Below are positions 42,104-51,370 of a stretch of 64,000 bases of DNA, piece by piece. The DNA lies in assembly GCF_900110215.1 (NCBI RefSeq), contig NZ_FOCX01000011.1, positions 85,546 through 149,545 on the forward strand, written 5' to 3'. The first letter of the stretch is position 1, and the number at the start of each line of letters is the position of its first letter. Source of the DNA: Halorientalis persicus. Lineage in GTDB: Archaea; Halobacteriota; Halobacteria; Halobacteriales; Haloarculaceae. The notes under the pieces are model-generated. The model did not search any database. It saw only the letters and a list, made by a program, of their open reading frames with translations, and was not told where the DNA came from. The position numbers and the translations under genes are program-made.

Positions 42104-43789
42104 TCAGTCCCCGGCGGCCGCGGATCCCTCGACGTTCTCCTCGGGCACCGTCCCGTCCTCGTTCCAGCCGCGCTGGTCGTAGTAGCTGTCCAGTTCCTCC
42201 GAGAGCCCGTCCAGATCGTAGGGCAGTGCCTCGTCGTCGCTCCGATCCTTGCCGCGCTCGTTGTGGAAGTGCCGTTCCATCTCGACGATCCGACTGCCCA
42301 CGTCCATCAGCTGCTCGTAGTCGGTCTGGAACACCTGCTCGTAGCGTTCCTCCTCGGTGTACGACGAGGAGAACTGACAGAGGACGCCGCTGTCCCTGAC
42401 CGCCTTGAGGTTCTCCAGTTCGATGATCTTCTCGGATTTCCCGGCGACACCTTCCTTCTCCATCGCCTCGGCCGGTGAGACCAGCGGGTACTCGTAGTCG
42501 TAGGCGACCGAGTACATGTGGTCTGCGCCGCGGTTGGAGGTGGCGTAGGAGAGGCCCTGGCCGTTGAGCGTCCGGCCGTCGTGGGCGGCGAACTCCATGC
42601 CCTTCATCGTCCAGTTCTCGACGCCGAGTTCGTCGTGGATGCGGTCGATCCCCTCCGCGAGCAGGTCGCCCTCCTCCTCGCGGCGGGCGATCTTCTCGAC
42701 CAGTTCCAGCATGAGTTCCTCGTTGCCGAACTCGTCGTTGGCGGCGAGGTACGCCGAGACCGTGTCCCCACAGGAGATCGTGTCGAGCCCGTAGCGGTCA
42801 CAGAGCTCGTTTGCCTCCATGATCGTCCGGAAGTTGTCGACCAGCGCGTTCGACCCGAAGGCCATCACTGTCTCCCACTCCGGCCCCTCGGTCGTGAACC
42901 CGTCCGATTCGTCCTTCGTGGGGAGTTTGCACGCGAAGGCACACGACGAGCAGGTCCCTTTCTTGTACTTGTGGTCGATGACGGCCGAGGACCCGATGTT
43001 CTCGAGGTCGTCGTAGGACAGCTCCTCGAAGTACTTCGTCGGGACGGCCTCGACGGCGTTGGCGAACGATGAGACCGACACTGTCCCGGCGTCTTTCATC
43101 GGGCTGTCGGAGGTTGCGGCCTCCTGGTGGATCGCCTCGGTCACCTCGTCGTCGAGTTCGATCTCCGGCCGGGAGTCGCCGTCGAAGGTGAGGAACTTCA
43201 CGTTCTTCGAGCCCAGCACCGCGCCGAGGCCGCCGCGGCCGAACGCGCGGGACTCGGAGGTGATGATCGAGGCGAACCGCACGAGGTTCTCGCCGGCCGG
43301 GCCGGCGATGGCCGCGTGTTCGTTGCCGAGGTCGTGTTCCGCGTCGAGATACTCGATGGTCTCTGGGATCGTCGCGCCTTCGAGGTCACCGACTTCCTCG
43401 AAGGTGACGCCCTCGTCGGAGATGTGGACGCCCACCAACTCGTCGCTCGCGCCGGTGATCTCGATGGCTCCGTAGCCCGTGTCCGCGAACGGTCGGGACA
43501 TGAACCCGCCCGCGTTGCTCGACAGCAGGCCGTCGGTCAGCGGCGACAGCCCGGTGCAGTTCATCCGTCCCGTGAAGCTCATCGTCGAGGTCTGGAGCGG
43601 TCCGGTCGCGAAAAACAGCGAGTTCTCCGGCCCGAACGGGTCCGCGTCGAACGGAATCCGCTCGTGGGCGAGTTTCGTGCCCACGCCCCGGCCGCCGATG
43701 AACGACTCCAGCACGTCGTCGATGTTCTCCGTCTCTGTCTCCTGGGTTCCCACGTCTACCGTCAGCAGTGGACCCTGCCCGTGTATCAT
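42104..43789 (-). CDS. Tungsten-containing aldehyde ferredoxin oxidoreductase
   Basis: 561 residues, slightly shorter than the usual 600-620. Oxidises aldehydes with ferredoxin as electron acceptor. The 4Fe-4S ligands are C280, C283 and C287 (GTCSSCAFACK) with a distal Cys in DSGVLCQFS. GRGGLGAVLGSKNVK and TGLSPLTDGLLSSNAGG are pterin-binding segments. Haloarchaea carry several AOR paralogues; the natural substrate cannot be told. A GATTTATTA element about 30 bases before the ATG at 43789 supports this start rather than the in-frame one 14 codons upstream. Confidence 0.92.
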   Translation of the reverse strand: MIHGQGPLLTVDVGTQETETENIDDVLESFIGGRGVGTKLAHERIPFDADPFGPENSLFFATGPLQTSTMSFTGRMNCTGLSPLTDGLLSSNAGGFMSRPFADTGYGAIEITGASDELVGVHISDEGVTFEEVGDLEGATIPETIEYLDAEHDLGNEHAAIAGPAGENLVRFASIITSESRAFGRGGLGAVLGSKNVKFLTFDGDSRPEIELDDEVTEAIHQEAATSDSPMKDAGTVSVSSFANAVEAVPTKYFEELSYDDLENIGSSAVIDHKYKKGTCSSCAFACKLPTKDESDGFTTEGPEWETVMAFGSNALVDNFRTIMEANELCDRYGLDTISCGDTVSAYLAANDEFGNEELMLELVEKIARREEEGDLLAEGIDRIHDELGVENWTMKGMEFAAHDGRTLNGQGLSYATSNRGADHMYSVAYDYEYPLVSPAEAMEKEGVAGKSEKIIELENLKAVRDSGVLCQFSSSYTEEERYEQVFQTDYEQLMDVGSRIVEMERHFHNERGKDRSDDEALPYDLDGLSEELDSYYDQRGWNEDGTVPEENVEGSAAAGD

Positions 43790-43911
43790 TGACAATGGCA
43801 ATGACTGGGAGCCTAATAAATCAATAGCCACTGGACACGGATGCTTTTAATCGTCTTTCCGGATGGAAAGCGAGAGCCAGAACTGGGCTTACATTGGTTC
43901 TGGGCGGGCGA

Positions 43912-44919
43912 TCAGTCCTCGGTCACGGCGGCCATCGTCGTCTCCTTGTGATCCTGACTCATCCCGGAGACGAAGCCGACTCGGACCGAATCCACGCCGT
44001 CGACGGCGGCGAAGGCTTCGACTTTCTCGCGGACCTGCTCGGGTGTGCCGACGGCGGCCACCGCGTCGAGCAACTCGTCGGGGAGTGCGTCGGCCATCGC
44101 CGCCGTGTCCCGGTCCTCCCAGGCGGCGCGGATCGCCTCGACCTCGTCGGCGTACCCCTGTTCGGCGATAGAGTCGCCGTAGAAGGGGCCGTACGCACCG
44201 ATCAGGAACGCGATCATCTGGCGGGCCATCGTGCGGGCGGTCTCACCGTCCTCGGTCGCACAGCACCGGACGATGGGGCTAACCCGGAGGTCGTCGGCAT
44301 CGCGGTCGCCGAGGTCGGCCCCGCGACGGAGGTCGTCCATACGCTCGTCGAGGCCGTCGAGGGTGAACAACTGGGGGACCCAGCCGTCGGCGAACCGCCC
44401 CGCGAGTTCGACGGCCTTCGGACCGAGCGCCGCCACGTCGATGGCTGGGGGGTCGTCCGGCACTTTCCCGTCGTAGCACATCCCGCCGAGATCGTAGAAC
44501 TCGCCGTCGTAGTCCACGTCGTCGCCGGCACAGACCTGCCGGATCACGTCGATGGTCTCCCGGAGGCGACGCAGCGGGCGGTCGAACGCCTGGCCGTGCC
44601 AGCGCTCGGCGATAGCGGGCGAACTCGTCCCCAGACTCATCCGGAACCGCCCGTCGCTCACGTCGTGTAAGGTGAGCGCGGACTGACCCAGCACGGTCGG
44701 GGCCCGCGAGTACGGCGAGATCACGTCGTCGGTGATGCCGATGTCCTCGGTGCGTTCCGCGAGAACGGTGAGCACCGAGACGATGTTCCAGCCGGTGGTC
44801 TCGCCCATCGTGACGTGGCTGAAGCCGTACTCCTCGGCGCGCTGGGCCTGCTCGGCCAGCGAGTCGACGCTGTCGTGGTCGCGGGTCATCAACACGAGAT
44901 CGCAGGTCGGCGCTGTCAT
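43912..44919 (-). CDS. LLM-class F420-dependent oxidoreductase (TIGR04024 type)
   Basis: 335 residues, TIM-barrel luciferase-like monooxygenase family. MTAPTCDLVLMTRDHDSVDSLAEQAQRAEEYGFSHVTMGETTGWN, VISPYSRAPTVLGQSALTLHDVSDGRF and LGTSSPAIAERWHG are hallmarks of the haloarchaeal subfamily named from NP1902A. It should bind F420H2 made by the CofE pathway. Substrate unknown. It is separated from the AOR gene by about 120 bases, both on the minus strand. Confidence 0.87.
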   Translation of the reverse strand: MTAPTCDLVLMTRDHDSVDSLAEQAQRAEEYGFSHVTMGETTGWNIVSVLTVLAERTEDIGITDDVISPYSRAPTVLGQSALTLHDVSDGRFRMSLGTSSPAIAERWHGQAFDRPLRRLRETIDVIRQVCAGDDVDYDGEFYDLGGMCYDGKVPDDPPAIDVAALGPKAVELAGRFADGWVPQLFTLDGLDERMDDLRRGADLGDRDADDLRVSPIVRCCATEDGETARTMARQMIAFLIGAYGPFYGDSIAEQGYADEVEAIRAAWEDRDTAAMADALPDELLDAVAAVGTPEQVREKVEAFAAVDGVDSVRVGFVSGMSQDHKETTMAAVTED

Positions 44920-44992
44920 GGGCCGACAGAACAGGGGGACGGGCTTAAGCGTTGGAGGGGCGATGCGTCAGTTTCCGCGAGTCCAGACCCGC

Positions 44993-45157
44993 TCACCGCA
45001 TCTCGGCCAGCGAGACGACGAGTTCGGACTGGAGCCACCGGGCGGTGTCCTCGCGGTCGTAGACGACGAGGGCGTCACCCGCGGTGAACTGCCTGTATCT
45101 GCTCGCCGGTTCGTCGCAGTCGTCTGCGGGGTCCGTTTCGGGGTGCGTCATCGTCAT
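44993..45157 (-). CDS. Small DUF7331-like protein
   Basis: 54 residues: MTMTHPETDPADDCDEPASR, then YRQFTAGDALVVYDREDTAR and WLQSELVVSLAEMR. The Y-x-x-F-x-x-GD-x-x-VVYDRE-x-x-x-A-W-x-QS pattern matches a short haloarchaeal family I recall as DUF7331. GTTTATAC (45180-45187, minus strand) is 24-30 bases before the ATG, a leaderless promoter. Function unknown. Confidence 0.7.
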   Translation of the reverse strand: MTMTHPETDPADDCDEPASRYRQFTAGDALVVYDREDTARWLQSELVVSLAEMR

Positions 45158-45257
45158 GTCTCACTTGGGACCCCAGCTACGTATAAACCCGAGACCGTAT
45201 CGTTCGTTACAGGCCATTTAACGCGCGTTTGACGATTCCCTCCTGGCTGAACGGTTC

Positions 45258-45287
45258 GAAACGTCGTGAAACGTCGTGAAAGGTCGT
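45258..45287. repeat. Three 10 bp direct repeats
   Basis: GAAACGTCGT, GAAACGTCGT and GAAAGGTCGT stand in tandem, preceded by GGTTC. The 10 bp period would place each copy on the same face of the helix. It lies about 70-100 bases upstream of the TATA element of the DUF7331-like gene and 48 bases past the antiporter stop. A regulator site is possible. Confidence 0.5.
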
Positions 45288-45334
45288 CGGGGCTGGTCGG
45301 TGATCGGGTAAAATCGGGGAATCGCGGCCGGTCG

Positions 45335-47323
45335 CTACTCGTAGTTGCACATCTGCATGGCTTCCCGGACGGCCTCGCGCTTGCCGAGCAGGGTCACCCG
45401 GTCGCCGGCCTCGATGCGGAAGTCCGGGCCGGGGACCTCGACCTCGCCATCCCGATCCACCAGCGCGATGAGGCAGGTGTCGGGCAGTTTCGGGCCGATC
45501 TCCTCGATCGTCTGGCCCACGAATTCCCCGTCGGGGGAGACCTCGACTTCCTGCACGTCGCCTTTGCGGCCCACGTCGGTCATCCAGTGGGCCAGGGCGG
45601 GGCGTTCGATCTGGTTGTCCATCGCCCACGCAGTGGCCATGGCCGAGGAGATGGTCCGGACGCCCAGGTCCTCGAAGGCCTCGACGTTGTCCGGGTTGTT
45701 CGCCCGCGCGATGACGCGGTTGGTGTCGAACTTCGAGGACGACAGCTGGGCGATCAGCAGGTTCGCGTCGTCGTCCCCGGTGGCGGCGACGACGGTCTTG
45801 GCGTTGGCGGCTCCGGCCTCCCGGAGCACGTCCGTGTCGGTGCCGTCGCCCCAGGTCACCGAGTAGCCCTCGTTGCGGTTGCGTTCGACTGCCTGTTCCT
45901 CCTCCTCGACGATCACGACGTTCTCGCCGCGATCCTCGAGGCGTTCGGCCAGCGCACGGCCGACTTGACCGCCGCCGACGATGATGACTCGCATTGGTAT
46001 CACGTCCAGGTATTCCGCGATGTAGCGTGCGAAGCCGCCTTCGAGGGCGACCGTCACGAAGATGACCAGGAAGACGGTGCCGACCAGGATCTGTGCCTGA
46101 CTGCCGAACGTCGCCGCTTCAGCACAGAGCTGTGCCGCCTCACCCGTCAGTCCGGGGCCACAGACCGTCCCGGCAGTCGCCCCGCCGCCGACCAGTTCCG
46201 CCGCTTCCGCCCGAAGTTCGCTGGCGTGGCCCTGCAGTTCGACGGCAAAGAGCGTCGCGACCGACGCCGGGATGATCCCGCGCGGGCCCACGAAACTGAT
46301 GAACAGCTTCTCCGAGCGCGTGAAGCGGTCGCCCCGGGCCGAGATGAACACCAGCAGGGGGCGGATCACGAAGATGACTGCCGCCACGACCACCAGTCCC
46401 GCCAGCCCGAGTTTGATCAGGTCCTCGATCTGTAGGAGTGCGGCCAGCGCGATGAACACGAACGAGAGGACGATCAGCGTCACGTCGCCTTTGAACGCCT
46501 CGATCTCCTCCTCGTAGGGGACGTCGAGGTTTCCGAGCACCAGGCCGGCGGTCGCCACCGCGGCGACGCCCGCCTCGCTGGCGATGGTGTCCGCGGCCGC
46601 GAACGCGACGAGCGCGCCCGCGAAGGCGAGCAGACGGGCGTTTCGCGGCGCGTTCCCGGGTGAGAGGTCGACGTACCGGAGCAGGTAGTAGACGATCACT
46701 GCGACGACCAGCCCCACGAGGAGGCCGATCCCCAGCCGGGAGGCGAACTCCCGGAGGAAGGCGACGCCAGCCTGATCCTGCAGGATGACGACCTCGAAGA
46801 TGACGACGGCGATGATCGCCGCGGACACGTCGTTGATGATCCCCTCGGTTTCGAGGGCGGCGGCCACCCGGTCCCGGACCGGCACGACCTGCAAAATCGG
46901 GGTGACGACCGTCGGGCCGGTCGCCACCAGCAGTGCGCCGATCAGAAGCGAGAGGTCCCAGGGCTGGGCCAGTGCGAACTTGATCGTCGCGGCCGTGCCA
47001 AGGAGTGCGATGGCGGCCCCGATAGTCACGAGCCGGAGTGTCGCCGATGGGGCCTCCTTGATGCGGTCGATCCGGAGGTGGAAGGCCCCCTCGAAGACGA
47101 TGATGGCGACCGAGAGGCCGACGATAGCCGGGAGCGCGCCGCCGAAGGTCGCCCCCGAGAGGAGCCGGGTACCGAAGATGAGCCCGGAGAACGGCCCCAA
47201 CAACAGCCCCGCGGAGATGAGAAAGATGATACTGGGGACCTGAAATCGGGCCGCGAGCAACTGCGCACCCACACCGAGCCCGATGATGGCGGCCACCAGC
47301 GGAATTATCTCACCACCGGCCAC
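45335..47323 (-). CDS. Cation:proton antiporter (CPA1/NhaP type) with TrkA regulatory domains
   Basis: 662 residues from the GTG at 47323, preceded by GGAGGG at a good distance. About twelve membrane helices cover 5-405, with the CPA motif EGIINDVSAAIIA (ND pair in helix 5) and GPTVVTPIL. Residues after about 415 form a TrkA-N NAD-binding domain (RVIIVGGGQVGRALAERLED) and a TrkA-C domain (VSPDGEFVGQTIEEIGPKLP). The TrkA part should gate transport in response to nucleotides. Exports Na+ or K+ in exchange for protons, a key task in a salt-in archaeon. An insertion with two Cys (GTVCGPGLTGEAAQLC) lies in a late loop. Confidence 0.9.
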   Translation of the reverse strand: MAGGEIIPLVAAIIGLGVGAQLLAARFQVPSIIFLISAGLLLGPFSGLIFGTRLLSGATFGGALPAIVGLSVAIIVFEGAFHLRIDRIKEAPSATLRLVTIGAAIALLGTAATIKFALAQPWDLSLLIGALLVATGPTVVTPILQVVPVRDRVAAALETEGIINDVSAAIIAVVIFEVVILQDQAGVAFLREFASRLGIGLLVGLVVAVIVYYLLRYVDLSPGNAPRNARLLAFAGALVAFAAADTIASEAGVAAVATAGLVLGNLDVPYEEEIEAFKGDVTLIVLSFVFIALAALLQIEDLIKLGLAGLVVVAAVIFVIRPLLVFISARGDRFTRSEKLFISFVGPRGIIPASVATLFAVELQGHASELRAEAAELVGGGATAGTVCGPGLTGEAAQLCAEAATFGSQAQILVGTVFLVIFVTVALEGGFARYIAEYLDVIPMRVIIVGGGQVGRALAERLEDRGENVVIVEEEEQAVERNRNEGYSVTWGDGTDTDVLREAGAANAKTVVAATGDDDANLLIAQLSSSKFDTNRVIARANNPDNVEAFEDLGVRTISSAMATAWAMDNQIERPALAHWMTDVGRKGDVQEVEVSPDGEFVGQTIEEIGPKLPDTCLIALVDRDGEVEVPGPDFRIEAGDRVTLLGKREAVREAMQMCNYE

Positions 47324-47480
47324 GTCCAACCCTCCATACACCCGGGGCGACGAACGCACGGGGCTTAAACGCACTCACTCGCCGCTGTCGTAACCCCGCT
47401 CCTGTCCCGCCAGGACCACAGTATCGGCGACGATAATTTCACCCGCATCTATTTATGCTACTCTGTATCAGACCACGATA

Positions 47481-49046
47481 ATGAGCCTCGCGAGCCGTGT
47501 TTCGGCGCTCCTCCGGTCGGTTCGGTCCGAATCCGGTGACGTGGACGATGGGCCGGCGACCGACGGAGCGACGGGACGCGTGGAGACGGCGGAACGGGAT
47601 TCGGGAACCGAGACGGACGGACAGGCCGACGAGAGCGACGAGTCGGTACCGACAGCGCTGGAGGGCGGAGACGAGGAAAACGAACCCGGTGAGGACGATG
47701 CCGACGCGGGCGGAACCGACCCAGAACTCGACGACGAACCCGAGCCGGTCGCGGCGGACGGGGGCGCGACGGCCGCCCAGGCACCGCTCGAAGCGACGGC
47801 ACGGGAGTTCCGGGACGCGATGCAGGCGGCCGCGGGTGGCGATCTGGGCCAGCGCCTCGACACCGACCGCGAGAACGAGGCGATGGCCGAGGCCGCGGCC
47901 GCGTTCAACGAGATGCTCGCCGACCTCTCGGAGACGGTCGACGACCTCGACGAGTTCGCCGACGAGGTCGACGACAAGACCGAAGAGATGAGCGCGGCGA
48001 CCCGAGAGGTCCGGGACGCCAGCGAGGACGTGGACTCCTCGATGGACGAGATCACCGAGAACGCCGCCGAGCAGGAGGAACTGCTCGAGCGCGTCGCCAA
48101 CGAGATGACCGACCTGTCGGCGACGGTCGAGGAGATCGCCTCTTCGGCCGACGAGGTCGCCACGATCTCCCAGGAGGCGGCCGAACACGGCCACGAAGGT
48201 CGGGACGCCGCCACCGAAGCCCTCGAAGAGATGCACGACATCGAATCCCACGCCGACACCACCATCGAGCAGGTGTCCTCGCTCGAATCCCGGATCGAGG
48301 ACATCAGCGGCGTCGTCGAGGTGATCGACGACATCGCCGACCAGACCTCGATCCTGGCACTGAACGCCTCCATCGAGGCGGCACGGGCCGGCGAGGCCGG
48401 TGAGGGATTCGCCGTCGTCGCCGACGAGGTCAAACAGCTGGCCGAGGAGGCCGGACAGGCGACCGAGGAGATCAACGCGATGATCGAGGACGTACAGGAC
48501 GAGACGGGCGAGGCCGTCGACGAGGTGCGGGCGATGGGCGACCGCGTCTCGACCGGGACCGAGACGGTCGAGGACGCTCTCTCGGCGCTCGACGAGATCG
48601 CCGACCGCGTCGAGGAGGCAAACGACGGCGTCCAGTCGATCAACGACGCCACCGACGAGCAGGCCGCGAGCACCGAGGAGGTCGTCGCGATGGTCGAGGA
48701 CGTGGCCGAGTTGAGCGAGGAGACCGCCGCGGAGGTCGAGGACGTCTCCAAGGCGACCGGCACCCAGACCACGATGCTCTCGGAAGTAGCCGTCCAGATG
48801 GACCGACTGGCCGATCAGGCCAACACGCTCCGGGACCTGCTGGCGGGCTACGAGGACGAGGACGACGGCGGTGACGAGGACCTGTCGTGGGACGACGCAC
48901 AGGTCCACGACGGCGGTGACGACGACGATGGCGGTGACGAGGACCTGTCGTGGGACGATGCACAGGTCCACGACGGCGGTGACGACGACGATGGCGGTGA
49001 CGAGGACCTGTCGTGGGACGACGCGCAGGTCCACGACGGGACGTGA
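47481..49046 (+). CDS. Soluble methyl-accepting transducer (Htr-type) with C-terminal tandem repeats
   Basis: 521 residues without a transmembrane segment. Residues 1-95 are acidic and disordered; a short HAMP-like stretch (about 97-150) leads into a long coiled coil with the signalling tip [20 protein letters not shown] and [20 protein letters not shown]. The sensor region is not a known domain. The C-terminus carries three near-exact 21-residue repeats of [15 protein letters not shown] plus a Gly/Asp linker. ATTTATGC at 47450-47457 marks a leaderless promoter. Three STAS-like genes follow directly. Confidence 0.9.
   Translation: MSLASRVSALLRSVRSESGDVDDGPATDGATGRVETAERDSGTETDGQADESDESVPTALEGGDEENEPGEDDADAGGTDPELDDEPEPVAADGGATAAQAPLEATAREFRDAMQAAAGGDLGQRLDTDRENEAMAEAAAAFNEMLADLSETVDDLDEFADEVDDKTEEMSAATREVRDASEDVDSSMDEITENAAEQEELLERVANEMTDLSATVEEIASSADEVATISQEAAEHGHEGRDAATEALEEMHDIESHADTTIEQVSSLESRIEDISGVVEVIDDIADQTSILALNASIEAARAGEAGEGFAVVADEVKQLAEEAGQATEEINAMIEDVQDETGEAVDEVRAMGDRVSTGTETVEDALSALDEIADRVEEANDGVQSINDATDEQAASTEEVVAMVEDVAELSEETAAEVEDVSKATGTQTTMLSEVAVQMDRLADQANTLRDLLAGYEDEDDGGDEDLSWDDAQVHDGGDDDDGGDEDLSWDDAQVHDGGDDDDGGDEDLSWDDAQVHDGT
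48867..49043 (+). repeat. 63 bp tandem repeat, three copies, in the transducer gene
   Basis: Three copies with a 63-base period (corresponding bases at 48873, 48936 and 48999) encode [15 protein letters not shown] followed by GGDDDD. Only one or two synonymous changes separate the copies (GACGAC/GACGAT, GCACAG/GCGCAG), so the expansion is recent. The third copy is cut by the stop. Confidence 0.9.
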
Positions 49047-49115
49047 CCCTCGTAGTTCTGAATTCTGATAACCGGCAAGGAACATTGATTGTGGTGTGTG
49101 GGAACAGTCACCACT

Positions 49116-49502
49116 ATGGCGGACTGGAGTGTCGACGTCGACGAAGCAAAGAACCGACTGTACATCGAACTCGTCGGGAGTCACGACCCGGAGATGGCAA
49201 AGGAGTCAGCGGAGGCGGTCAAGGCGGGCGCAGAGCAACTCGACCCGGGGTTCGAGGTCATCTCCGACATCTCGGAGTTCGTGCCGGGCGACCAGGAGGC
49301 CGCCCGGTACATCGAGGAGGGCAAGCGGGCCGTCCGGGAGAACGGCGCGGCCGCTGCGGTCCGGGTCCTGGGAGAGGGGTCGGCGACGGGGCAGATGCAC
49401 TTCGAGCGCGTCGGCGAGGACGAAGAGGAGTACGCAGTAGCGGTGGCCGACACCGTCGAACAGGCCGAGAAACTGCTCGACAAGCGGGCGGCCTCCCAGT
49501 AG
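49116..49502 (+). CDS. STAS/SpoIIAA-like protein, paralogue 1
   Basis: 128 residues: MADWSVDVDEAKNRLYIELV onward. Alternating beta strands and helices fit a STAS/SpoIIAA-like fold (LYIELVGSHD, GFEVISDISEFVPGDQEAA, AAVRVLGEG), ending in VEQAEKLLDK. It is the first of three tandem paralogues after the soluble transducer; about half of the residues match paralogues 2 and 3. A phosphorylatable Ser as in SpoIIAA is not conserved at the expected place. Ligand and partner unknown. Confidence 0.75.
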   Translation: MADWSVDVDEAKNRLYIELVGSHDPEMAKESAEAVKAGAEQLDPGFEVISDISEFVPGDQEAARYIEEGKRAVRENGAAAAVRVLGEGSATGQMHFERVGEDEEEYAVAVADTVEQAEKLLDKRAASQ

Positions 49503-49584
49503 CCGGGCACCGACGGCGTGGTCGACTATCAGCGCTGAAAACGCCGCGACAATTCTTAAACGCCGGAGGGTGTCAACTCAGGCT

Positions 49585-49968
49585 ATGGCAGACTGGAACA
49601 TGGAAATCGACGAGGAGAAACAGCGCGCCTACCTGACACTGTCGGGCGATCTCGGCGTGGACGGACACGCAGAGGCCGCCGACGCCTGTGAGCGGGCGGC
49701 CGAACGACTCGAGGAGGGATTCGACCTGATCAACGATATGCGGACGCTCAAGCCGTCCGGCGAAGAAGCGATGCGAGAGACCGAGCGCGGCAAACGCGCG
49801 CTGGCGAAGGGTGGCATGGCGGCGGCGGTCCGGGTCGTCTCGGAGTCCACGACGGGGCAGATGCGGTTCGACCGGGCCGGCGAGGGTGCAGAGTCGTACG
49901 CCGTCGCGAAAGCCGAGTCCGTCGACGAGGCCGAGAAACTGCTCGACAAGCGCAGACAGGAGGCCTGA
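49585..49968 (+). CDS. STAS/SpoIIAA-like protein, paralogue 2
   Basis: 127 residues: MADWNMEIDEEKQRAYLTLSGD onward, with GFDLINDMRTLKPSGEEAM and TTGQMRFDRAGEGAESYAVA. Same fold and length as its neighbours. AATTCTTAAAC (49551-49561) is 24-34 bases before the ATG, so it has its own promoter. 42 bases at its 3' end (49897-49938) are identical to 50284-50325 in paralogue 3, showing recent duplication or gene conversion. Confidence 0.75.
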   Translation: MADWNMEIDEEKQRAYLTLSGDLGVDGHAEAADACERAAERLEEGFDLINDMRTLKPSGEEAMRETERGKRALAKGGMAAAVRVVSESTTGQMRFDRAGEGAESYAVAKAESVDEAEKLLDKRRQEA

Positions 49969-49971
49969 CCG

Positions 49972-50352
49972 ATGAGCGACTGGACTGTGCGGATCGACGA
50001 GTCGACAAACCGGCTCTACCTCACGCTCGAAGGGCAGTTGAGCGTCGCGGAAGCGGAGGCGGCGGCCGACGAAGTGATCGCGGGCGCGAAGCAACTGGAC
50101 CCGGGATTCGATCAGGTGACGGATATGCGGTCGTTCAAGCCGACCGATCAGGCGGCGGTCGATCACATCGAACGGGGGAAACGCGGCCTCGTCGAGAACG
50201 GCGTGGCGGCGGTCTGTCGCGTCGTCGCCGAATCGACGACGGGCCAGATGCAGTTCGATCGGGCCGGCGAAGGGGCCGAAACGTACGCCGTCGCGAAAGC
50301 CGAGTCCGTCGACGAGGCCGAGAAATTGCTCGATCAGCGCCGGTCCGGGTAA
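49972..50352 (+). CDS. STAS/SpoIIAA-like protein, paralogue 3
   Basis: 126 residues: MSDWTVRIDESTNRLYLTLEGQ onward, with GFDQVTDMRSFKPTDQAAVDHIERG and a VCRVVAESTTGQMQFDRAGEG block. It starts three bases after paralogue 2, so the two are cotranscribed. Its C-terminus ends in EKLLDQRRSG, next to the convergent MBL-fold gene. Function unknown. Confidence 0.75.
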   Translation: MSDWTVRIDESTNRLYLTLEGQLSVAEAEAAADEVIAGAKQLDPGFDQVTDMRSFKPTDQAAVDHIERGKRGLVENGVAAVCRVVAESTTGQMQFDRAGEGAETYAVAKAESVDEAEKLLDQRRSG

Positions 50353-51264
50353 CTACTCGGTCCGGCGGTCGAGGTAGGTCAGGACGCCCCGCGTGTTCAT
50401 CCGTTCTTCCGCCCTGGCTTTCCGGTCGCCCCAGGCCTCGGTCATCGACGTGTGCTCGCCGAAGTACTCGATCACGTCGTCGTCGTCACCGAGTTCGTCG
50501 CGTTTGGCCTCGACCGCCGCGACCCACTCGCTCAGCGCGTCGGCGTACTCCTGCAACCGATCCTCGGCCGCGGCCGGGCCGAAGTGCGCGTAACAGAGGA
50601 CGGCGGGATCACAGTCCCGGATCGTGTGCAGGTCGGCGAGACACTGCTCCAGGTCGAAGTTCGGCGGCGGCGTCGTCTGGCGGACGCTGTCGAGTTCGGG
50701 GACGTAGATCCCGGCCGCGTCGGCGGTGAACACGACCGACTCGTCGGGTTCCTCGAAGACGACCTGGTGGGGCGCGTGTCCGGGCGTGTGGTGGGCCCGT
50801 AGCTCGCGGTCGCCGAGGTCGACGGTGTCTCCGTCGGTAATCTCGCGGATGCGCTCCTCGGGGATCGGTTTCGGGTCCGCGTAGAACTCCCACTGGTCGC
50901 CGACCGCCTGTTTCGTGCCCGCGACCAGCCGCTCGGGGTCGACGAGGTGACGCGCGCCCGACTCGTGGACCACCACGTCCGCGTTCGGGCAGGCCTCGGC
51001 GAGATAGCCCGCGCCGCCCGCGTGATCGAGGTGGACGTGAGTCAGCGCGATGGTCGCCAGGTCCTCTGGTGCGATTCCGCGTTCGGCCAGGCTGTCGAGG
51101 ATCGCCCCGTAGTTGGTGCCGATACCCGAGTCGACGATGGCCGGGTTCTCGCCGTCGACCACGTACACCGCGCCGTACTCCGCGGTGCCGTACATTCCCG
51201 TATCGACGTAGGAGACGCCGTCGACGTCGCCAACGGTCACTTCGAAGGAGTCGCCGATTGCCAT
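50353..51264 (-). CDS. MBL-fold metallohydrolase
   Basis: 303 residues. The zinc motif is THVHLDHAGG, with further ligands in VVHESGARHL, HHTPGHAPHQ and FTADAAG; the last His lies near CYAHFGPAA. Typical of the glyoxalase II/flavoprotein-like branch of the MBL superfamily. Homologues in haloarchaea are annotated only as metallo-beta-lactamase superfamily. The ATG at 51264 (MAIGDSFEVTVGDVDGV) fits homologues; longer in-frame starts are unlikely. Confidence 0.88.
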   Translation of the reverse strand: MAIGDSFEVTVGDVDGVSYVDTGMYGTAEYGAVYVVDGENPAIVDSGIGTNYGAILDSLAERGIAPEDLATIALTHVHLDHAGGAGYLAEACPNADVVVHESGARHLVDPERLVAGTKQAVGDQWEFYADPKPIPEERIREITDGDTVDLGDRELRAHHTPGHAPHQVVFEEPDESVVFTADAAGIYVPELDSVRQTTPPPNFDLEQCLADLHTIRDCDPAVLCYAHFGPAAAEDRLQEYADALSEWVAAVEAKRDELGDDDDVIEYFGEHTSMTEAWGDRKARAEERMNTRGVLTYLDRRTE

Positions 51265-51370
51265 AGCGACAGTCTGACACCCGTGGTGCAAAGCCGTTCC
51301 GGCGGTCAGGGGTCGTGGTAACCCGACCCTCGCCATCTTTATCCCTCCCCCACGGTTGTATACAGAGGCA

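Noticed and set aside
45266..46435. Plus-strand open frame opposite the antiporter gene
   Set aside because: Composition and lack of domains show it to be a shadow of the antiporter coding sequence, common in GC-rich genomes.
48867..49043. Possible CRISPR array
   Set aside because: Repeats are contiguous, in frame and encode a protein motif; there are no unique spacers and no cas genes in the window.
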